In this document: positions 56,106 to 64,000 of the stretch, in pieces | Layout: every line of letters starts with the position of its first letter | How positions within the stretch are numbered: the stretch's first letter is position 1 | Notes under the pieces: generated by a model | Told to the model about the DNA's origin: nothing | The model's database searches: none | What the model saw: only the letters and a program-made list of their open reading frames with translations | Program-made: the position numbers and the translations under genes | Source of the DNA: Diphasiastrum complanatum | Taxonomy: Eukaryota; Streptophyta; Lycopodiopsida; Lycopodiales; Lycopodiaceae | DNA: 64,000 nucleotides | NCBI GenBank assembly: GCA_029204225.1 | Contig: MU831936.1 | Coordinates: 31,949 to 95,948, forward strand | Reading direction: 5' to 3'

Positions 56106-57844
56106 TATCTATCCATGCTTTTCAGGACACATTCCATCATCAACAATAAATGTGTTGACAACCTTCTACCATAACAAATGCGGGTTGAACACTTACTGGG
56201 TCTCGCCACTAAAGTTATATAGGACTAAGCTTACCAAGTGAGCCTCGCCATAGTACACTATATAGTTAGAGTAATAAGTGCGAGACATTGGCAACTTGTA
56301 TGTATAAGCCCAACCCAATGAGCATGCCAATAGGATTTGTAGAACTAGGAATAAGTGAGTTGAGTATAAGATATATAAAATACCAAAGTCAAGTTCACAT
56401 GGTTCTGAGTTGGAGGAACTCACATGATTCATGTGAGGACCCTCTCACTCCAAATTTAACTCACATGATATATGTGAGGGGCACCCTTCTCAATTTGTAA
56501 CCATTGGATATTTCATGAAGGGCTTGGATTAGAATCCTTGCCAAGTAGGAATAGCCAAACAAAGATAAAATCATCATTTTTGCTTGTTTTTTCATAAAGT
56601 TGGATAGTATGTTGCTGTAAAACGCCTTGTAGAGCTTGCCAATAGTTGAATCAAAGTCTTTTGAAGCTTTCCATGAAGTTTGAGCCAAAAATTCCATGAA
56701 TTGAGCTTGTAGAAGGCCGAAAAAAGCCAAAAAGATAGTCTTCTTTTTGGTGATTTTTGGCGGATGGATTGCTCTCAATCCACAAGGGGATCATGTTGAG
56801 AAAATTCTGTCTAGTCCCCTTTTTGACCTATAAAGCAAGCTAAGGATTCAGTATGCCCCTAGTCTTGGACCAGTACTCTAGTGAATCAAGATCATTAGTT
56901 ATGTTGTCATGCCCATGACTGGTCTCGGGTAGGGTGTCCACGCTAGGGACTGGTAGGCCAATTAATTGTGACTATAAGGGGATTGGGACCCTTGTGTGTA
57001 CATGGTCATAATTAATGGTTGTAGGCCTAAACACATGGTGGTGAGTTGGTATGGGTCTATCAGTGAGTCATTAGGGAACTGGATGACGCGGCCCATATAG
57101 GCTGCAGAGGTGTCCAGTGAGGTGTCACATTGCACTACTAGTGGTGCATGGGCCTTGGAAGATATAAGTATACATGTTGGGCTCTCACTAGTGTATGCTT
57201 GATTCTGTGATAGGTAGCTAGCTACATGCTACTAGTGTGATTCCTCTTTCCATGACTCTGATTGATCCATAGCTTGGGGGCTAGATCCGTACAATCTAGG
57301 TTTGGTTGGATTGGTTTATCCACCACCCATTCCCTTGTGTTGTTGCTTTGATGGTATGCTTAGACTAGTATCCTGTAGTGAGGACTTTACATATGCCATG
57401 TCATACTCGATGTGAACCACAATGTAATAAATAACCTTGTGAGGCCCAGACACACTAATTCGAGTTAGTACAAGGTTTGGGACAATCAATGCATGTGTAG
57501 AATATCAATAGCAATTGAATCTATCTATAGGGAAGTTGGGACCTTACATTACTATATGCACATGGAGATCTTAGGCGTATATAAGAAGGACAAACTCGCC
57601 CTACTCCATTGTTTTGGTGATTCATTGCCATATCCTCTCTCTAATCTCATGCTTCCTAATCTTTGGCTTGGGGGTGAAGCTTCTAGAGATCAATCAGTTG
57701 CTTCTACTTGGTTGGGTGGTTTCTCCAAAGTGTATTCTTTATTGTTTTGTCTTGTAAACAGGATCTTGAGGAGCTTTTCCTTACATTTAGTCTCAAGGAA
57801 TAAGTACCCAAGGATGTTTCACATTCCGCTCTCAATCTCTTTAG
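56106..57844. other. No supported gene; possible Gypsy 3' sequence
   Basis: No LTR borders could be fixed. A 132-codon plus-strand frame at 57493-57891 has no recognisable motif and runs into a duplicated segment, so it is not called. Confidence 0.4.
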
Positions 57845-58099
57845 CTAATGGCTTTTTATGCAAATTTTCCTTATTATCTGTACTACTATAACCTTCTTAG
57901 CTATATTTGATACGCTAGTTATGTGAAGCTATTCCTTTACACATACAACTATATTAAAATTTTAACTTCTTTTTTTCACATTTCCACTCTTAGTCCCTAG
58001 TTAATGGCTTTTTATGCAAGTCTTTCTTATTACCTTTTACTACTATAACTTTCTTAGCTATATTTGATAGGCTAGTTATGTGAAGCCATTACTTTACAT
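57845..58099. repeat. Direct duplication of a 98-bp segment
   Basis: 57845-57943 and 58002-58099 align almost throughout, sharing TAATGGCTTTTTATGCAA and TTAGCTATATTTGATA blocks and ending GTGAAGC.ATT.CTTTACA, separated by about 58 bp. Confidence 0.85.
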
Positions 58100-60215
58100 A
58101 GATCCCACACCACTTCTAGCCTACTATAAGAAAATTTTAACTTAGACATTGTTTTTTGGCCATTGGCTTCCACTCCACTTACACTTTGGTTTGGGGTCTA
58201 GATAGCTTTGAACAACGTTCACATTTACTTTGGCAATTGGGCATAATTTGTGCCATTGGTTGCAATACGTATATGTCTTCTTTCTATGCTTTAACACTTC
58301 ATTTATGCTTATCAATATCAATACCATTTTAATAGCTTTCTTGATTAGTTGCACCTCATTGGCAACAAGTGTATGTCACAAGCGATAATGGATATGTAAT
58401 TCAAAACTTCAATTGAGATTCTCTATCTATTGATATATTTGTTGCTATTCTATTAGCTCAACTACTTTAGTCTTGTGTAGGCTGGGGATTGTAGAGGCAA
58501 AATCCAGAATGAATTGATTAGGTGCAACCTATCCTTGTAGTTTTTTAAGGATAAAAAAAAGTAACTGTAAGGTTAAGGTGTAGTCCTACTATGCTAACTC
58601 TCCTTTGTTCCATGATATTCAAAATGCATGAGAGAATTTTCTTTTGAAAAGCTTTGGCCATCGTTGACAATGTTTCCAACAAAGGATTCTTATGCTTCTT
58701 ACTACCATCACCTTCAATTGAAGTTATATCCATTTCATGTCAACTGACACTTCTTTATTTATGGAGTCTTTCCATTAAATACTCCACCAATGCATGCCAC
58801 TCATATTCCATGTTATCTTTTCTACTTCTCTTATTATTTTGATTGCAAAGAGCATTCAATGGACCTCTCAACTTACATCAGGTCCATTGTATCGTGAAAC
58901 AACTCTTCTAGATCCAAAACTAAATCAAAACATCTCATAAGATTTACACAATCAATAAGAGCACAAATATAATGTAGACCTCATGGTAACAAAGATAAAC
59001 GTTGGTCATGTTTATAAATCTACACTAAAATTGCTAAAATACGTGCTTTCTTACAACTAATACCAACATTAGTTAATATGCTTCAAATAATCCTCTTATG
59101 CAGCAAAATTAGAGAAAATTAATCCTTCTTGCTAATTTCCCCTTAAGTACAACAAGAAAGCAAATCATTACATGGGAGTATATAAAAAATCAAAACTCTT
59201 TGCATTTATAGTCAAATGTATGCCTTCCAAGTACTCCAAAGAATTAGCATGACACCACTATCAAGTTTGCTCTTTGCAAACTTTAATGAACTTCGTAACC
59301 TGCCATGTGATCATATGTCAATCATCAATCACACTTAAGAGCATAGATGTGGTTTTATCATATTACATGCATGACATGAATAACTACTCTTAAGTACCCA
59401 TTTACTCTCATCACTAGAAAAAAATTGAATGACACATGCTATCCTCTTTCACTCTAGTGCGATAGTGAAAGATTCTTCATCAACGTATGAGCACTCTTGA
59501 ATATTCACTTGGTTTTTTTGTTTGACATTCTCCACCCACGCAAACCCATGTCTCTTAAGTCACATCAACATATAATAGAATTGATTGGACTATCAAGATG
59601 CTTAGCCAATTAATTATAAGGTTCAAATGGCCCTTTTACCTAAAGTCAATGTGAAAATACTACAAATGATTCCAATCACATATGTCAGGATGGTTGAAAA
59701 GATATTTCAGTGAAATGACTTACTCGCTACACCAACCACCCACATAAAAGGCGCATAAAGCTTTCACACAAGGCCGCCTGTTAGAAGGAACTAAAACTTG
59801 GCTCAGTTTGAATTTGAATAAAGTGGAAATGCATCCCATTTGACATGGAGCAATGATTCCACTTAAAGGAGGGTAAATGAATATGCCTAGTGGCCTTCCT
59901 CAACCAATGAACTTACAACATGGTGGCTTCCATTTTCACATAGGTTGCCACCTGGGGCGAAGTCCGCCTTTGTGTAAAAGGTGGGAAGGCACTTGTTCAA
60001 GTAGTCTCAGCAAATGAGAGGAGAGTATTTTGGCTCTCCCCCAATTACCGACCTCCTATGTGAGTTCCAGCCTTATGATGTGCACAATCTCAGACATCAC
60101 ACAAAAGATAAATTCGTCTTGTGAAAGATAATTCAAGTAAAAAATTTCTCCAAGAAGTCTCTCCCCAACCATCAAAGATATGTTATTGAAAAAAGGAATT
60201 GTCAAGTTTGTTTTA
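58100..60215. other. AT-rich stretch without recognised content
   Basis: About 2.1 kb. Only short frames (70 codons or fewer), no retroelement motif, no tandem repeat, no tRNA-like fold noticed. Confidence 0.45.
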
Positions 60216-60216
60216 T

Positions 60217-60394
60217 CATTAGTTGCCCAATGCGTTCCGTTCCGGAATGATGCCCTCAAAAAAAAAAATACGTTTTTCTACAAAGGATTTAATTCATATA
60301 AAATGCAGCTAATTGTAAAACTTAAAAAATATCGTTCCAACCAGGAACGTTCCGGAACGTTCTGACCCATTTTGGTCGGAACGGGCTTCTAAGG
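60217..60394. mobile_element. 178-bp MITE with GTTCC terminal inverted repeats, copy 2
   Basis: Left end CATTAGTTGCCCAATGCGTT; right end GGTCGGAACGGGCTTCTAAGG. TTTTAT lies directly outside both ends. The termini match those of the 1-kb element at 40789-41778 (CCTTAGAAGCCCGTTCC; CCTTAGTTGCCC), so this is a short deletion derivative of the same family. Confidence 0.8.
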
Positions 60395-61753
60395 TTTTAT
60401 GTAATTTTTACATCTAGTTACATTCAATCGCGTTCCTCTGTATTATAAACACCACTTCAAAGATACGTAATGCATTTCCCATCATAATCACAATATTGGG
60501 ACATTAAATTTTTTTTTATTAACCTTTAGTTTGATGGAAACAAGTCAACAGTACCATATCACAACAAGTTAAGAGCAATAGTCTCGATATGAAAGAAACA
60601 AGGAAGTTTCCATTACTGGATCACAAATCTACTCTTGAATACACTGCTGATTCTCATACAAATAGTTGGGGAATAAAAATTGGACATTTTAGAATGGGTT
60701 CTCAAGAGACTTCTTAGTTGGAAGCCCCAAGTTTTCAGCTAAATATTCCTATAGCAAAATCTTAAGAAATTTTTTTGTATCAGTGTAAGTCCAATGTGCC
60801 AAAATACAAATGGTAAAATTATTCTGTTTACCAAAAAAGGAGTATTCTTATGACATAAGAAATCAATAACACATTATTAGCTAGATTTCGACAAACAATT
60901 GAGCAAGGCATGTAAGGTATTTGATGAAAACACCTTAATCAAAGGAATATGCAACCATTATCAAATGTGTATTGAAGGTAGCACTTTATATGGGTTTAGA
61001 ATTCCATTGGGATCAAGAAGATTCTTCATTTTCACCATTAATTGCACCTGCATTCACATAAACAATAAAACATTGATGTCTAATATTTTTGCTATAATTT
61101 TTTTTTGTTCCATGATTTAGCATAACAGTCTTGCCATATCAATGTAAAGGTTTCCTCAAATTTTTTGAGCTATTTTTCAGTGCAAAACGCCATTCCACAG
61201 AATTAATTGTCTCGGTGAACCATAAAAATACAAAATCAGGAATCTACATGGCTCAAACTTTTTTTTGCTAGTGGTAAAGTTTTTGATCGAACTGGTGAAT
61301 CAATTTTTTGGAGATGCTGATGGCTGAAAATTCTTTACAGCACAAAATCCTTTTGGATAAGAGTAAGTAGAATTTAAGCTCCAACCTTCACATAAGGGCA
61401 TGATCTTACTGGAAACCTTTAACTGGTGGTTGAGGGTAGTTTTCAAAGTTATGTCTTGCTCGTTGCAACTTCTTAGCTGACCTTTACCACCAGTAAAGGT
61501 CACTAGAAAGACCCTTCCCCCATACATCTAATGCATTCTTACATAATGTGAACCACTCACATCTTACTTCTTGTCATGATACAATGTCTTTTGGTTTTAG
61601 AAAAATGAAAAAATCCTTGCTATAGCTAAATGTACAACCCTGGTGTAGTCATTGCTTAATACAATAGATTTGTGTGCAAAGTTGCGCCAGAACAAAATTC
61701 CAAAACCATGTTTGTATGGATTCCATTGATACCCATTCCTAGCATTTTTGGGT
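60395..61753. other. No recognised content
   Basis: About 1.36 kb of AT-rich sequence with short frames only. Confidence 0.45.
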
Positions 61754-62720
61754 AGGAACGGGTACGGTACCATTCCTAAGGAGCGGCTGTTCCATTCCTT
61801 GGGAACAGATTTTTTATTGTACCATTCCAAATGTATGGAACTGTTCCTAAGGTATGGAACCGATCCTGTTTCAGGACAGAACGGTTCCGTATCAGGAGGA
61901 AAAAAAAAAAGCTAAATTTTTTATACCTAATTACTTGGACTTGTGAAGGTACAAGAGCCTATTCCTAAGTTTCTAACCTTGTTCCTGTTCCTAACATTTC
62001 CGGAGGTCATGCATAAAAAAAGTGTTTAAAGTTCTATTGACCCTAAGTTTCTAGGACTTCTAGCTCGTGTTCCTGTTCCTGTTCCTCTTCCTAATCTTGT
62101 TCCTAAGTCCCTGTTCTTGTTCCCAAGTTCCAGTTCATGTTCCTAAGTTCCTGTTCCTTTTCCTCTTCCTAAGTTCCTGTTCGTAAGTTCAAGTTCCTGT
62201 TACTGTGTTCCTAAGTTCTTGTTCCTAAGTTTAAGTTCATGTTCTTGTTCCTATGTTCCTGTTCCTGTTCCTGTTCAAGTTCATGTTTCATTCCTAAGTT
62301 TTGTTCCTATTCTTATTTTTGTTCCTAAGTTTCGTTCCTATTTTTGTTCCTATTCGTGTTCCTAAGAGCGATTTTAACTTAGGTTTCAACTTAGGAACAC
62401 GAATAGGATCCTGTTTCTATTCCTAAGTTTCGTTCCTATTTTTGTTCCTATCCTGGATTCTAAGAGCATCTTTAACTCAGGTTTCAAATTAGGAACACGA
62501 ATAGGAACAAGAACATAAACCCTTTTTTTGTGAGTAAAAACCACTTTAGCCCCCCAAAAAATGATCTAATCATTTTTCTAAACAGATTTACCTACTTCAA
62601 ATTTATTATAAAATAGAAAGGTTTTTTTTTTTTTGTAGGAACGGTTCCTAAGGTACCTTGGGAACCGTATGGAACGGTTACTTAGAAAGGAGTTCCTAGG
62701 AATGGTTCCGTACTGTTCCT
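61754..62720. mobile_element. GGAACG inverted-repeat element with GTTCCT array
   Basis: 61754-61782 (AGGAACGGGTACGGTACCAT) is inverted at 62692-62720 (read on the minus strand AGGAACAGTACGGAACCATT). Between them the outer 100 bp on each side are rich in GGTTCC/GGAACC, and the middle (62050-62520) is a long irregular array of GTTCCT, GTTCCTAAG and CCTGTTCCT. No coding sequence. It probably belongs to the same broad group as the elements at 40789 and 60217, though the tips differ. Confidence 0.65.
62330..62510. repeat. Two hairpin units inside the GTTCCT array
   Basis: 62348-62366 (TCCTATTCGTGTTCCTAAG) pairs perfectly with 62390-62408, leaving a 23-base loop. A second, diverged unit follows about 100 bp on (arms near 62444-62464 and 62487-62508). 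The two units are tandem copies (shared TAAGTTTCGTTCCTATTTTT). Confidence 0.85.
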
Positions 62721-63574
62721 CTGGAATACTATTTTGGAGCATAGGATTTCAGCTGTCTGGAACTCCTTTTCCTTAGTTTTTTTAAAACTTCATATATAGT
62801 ATTGAAGGGGTATACAATGCTATACGTAATAATCAGGTTTAAACTTTTGTACATAATGTGGACACAAATCTTGAATTGAACACAGGCTATGCACTACATT
62901 ACAGATTCTCTATAAATATTCAAATTTTGTAAATAATTCACCCCATGAAATCTAAACAGTCATATAAACACTGATATAATCATAGTTCGGTGGTGTACAA
63001 AAAGTCTTTCTGTATGTATCTCTTTAAGATAAGCTAATTAATTTTTTTTTAAGGCTAACTAAGCTCAATTTAGACAGCCACATTTTTTGCTAATTTCCAG
63101 TGCGGGGGGGGGGGTTTGATTTCCAGCATTGGTTCAAGCCATTTTTCAAAACATGTCTGTGTTTTTTGCTTGTCAAAGGAGGTCGATTCTAGCCATTGAA
63201 CACCAGCACTAACTTTGAAAAACTTCTTTATAAATAGAAAACACAAAAGAAATGAAAGGCACAGCCCACTCCATGTGGACATGGAACAACTAGTCGGCGC
63301 GTTGTCTATTGTTTATTTGCAGTATTGTGTTGAGAGTACAAAGGAAGGCAGTTGTGTAGGAGAAATGGGTGTGAAGAAGAGTGCAAGTAACTTCTCAGCT
63401 AACAATTTTCTTGAAAGGTAGAGTAGGAGGAAAGACCTTAATCCTGATGCAAAAGGGTGATAATCTAGTGTGGATTCTTAAGAAAATTCCAGAAAATAAT
63501 GTGCTGACTATGACATAGTAACTGATGACTTTGAAATTTAGATTTCATGCTTAGCACTTCCTCTAATCTCCTAG
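62721..63574. other. No supported gene
   Basis: Includes an 11-G run at 63104-63114. A plus-strand frame 63287-63421 ends in a possible donor GAAAG|GTAGAG, but it does not join the exon candidate at 63575 in frame. Confidence 0.4.
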
Positions 63575-63712
63575 GTCATACTTGGCCGAATGGCAGGTCT
63601 AGTTTACCGCTTTAGATCATCGACACAGTCTTTGTTTCTGACTATGCTAGGATCTGTCCTTACAGATCGCAGAGAATTGGGGAGCATTTGTGGCCAGCAA
63701 TCATTTCAAGAG
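63575..63712 (+). CDS. Possible coding exon of a gene extending right of the window
   Basis: A 138-bp open stretch bounded by an acceptor TCTAATCTCCTAG and a donor CAAGAG|GTAATT. It reads MAGLVYRFRSSTQSLFLTML from an internal ATG at 63590, then SVLTDRRELGSICGQQSFQE. Both splice sites are good and the composition is protein-like, but I recognise no family and no second exon is in view. Function unknown. Confidence 0.3.
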
Positions 63713-64000
63713 GTAATTTAATGGTTTAAATTCATACTATAACCGAAACAACCTGGTCTCCTTTGTATCAATTGAAGCTAATACGTGATTGTCCACAAAA
63801 AGGAACTCAATTTACAGGGTTTTTGAGAACCAACTTTTGCATGTAAAAAAGGAATTTCATCTTAAGAAGTTTATCTATACTACTTAACAGCAGGACTCTA
63901 TGTTTGTTTAACTTGCACCAAACTTTACTAGAGACAAAAAGTGGGAATGTTTACAGTTTCAGGAGTCCTTGCTGTAGTGTATTGCATGAGCTTCATGAAT

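Noticed and set aside
57493-57891. 132-codon plus-strand frame
   Set aside because: No recognisable domain, no splice context, and its 3' end lies in a duplicated segment. It may be chance.

Overview
This is a window of nuclear DNA from a land plant. The evidence is interrupted genes with GT-AG introns, nested Ty1/Copia and Ty3/Gypsy LTR retrotransposons, plant-type Met-tRNA primer-binding sites, and no operons. One host gene encodes a cytosine-5 DNA methyltransferase with motifs I-IV-VI-VIII-IX-X in normal order, which makes it DNMT3-type and not the permuted DRM type. As DNMT3 genes are known from mosses and other non-flowering plants but not from flowering plants, a bryophyte, lycophyte, fern or gymnosperm is most likely. 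The dense, old transposon load suggests a large genome such as a fern's. I cannot name the species.

Region 1 (1-24581) is a nest of Copia elements that can be taken apart from the sequence. Host element E1 (minus strand; its left LTR is cut by the window start) is interrupted by element A (1494-12913, TSD GGCTT), by element C (13419-17445, TSD CTCTC/CTCCC), and, inside its right LTR, by a solo LTR (18902-20192, TSD GATTA) and by plus-strand element D (20241-24570, TSD ATAAT). Element A is itself interrupted by element B (4569-10690, TSD CTTGG). Removing each insertion restores the reading frame or LTR beneath it.

Region 2 (24582-27064) holds a Gypsy-like 3' end with LTR, a Copia linker scrap and about 1.5 kb with no recognisable content.

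Region 3 (27065-40700) holds the host genes. The DNMT3-type methyltransferase (28113-37611, 8 coding exons, 362 aa in my model) has a 4.8-kb intron carrying Copia and Gypsy remnants. Only 365 bp downstream, on the same strand, begins a seven-exon gene with two DUF3444-like segments (37977-40345, 268 aa) and a GC-AG intron. The two may be separate genes or one fused transcription unit.

Region 4 (40789-64000) is repeat-rich: three terminal-inverted-repeat elements built on GTTCC/GGAAC, two converging Gypsy remnants, Copia copies G and F related to A, a 27-bp minisatellite, a Gypsy integrase scrap, long stretches without recognisable content, and one possible exon at 63575-63712.

All splice junctions, element borders and target-site duplications were read by eye. 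No database search was possible, so family names rest on recognised motifs.
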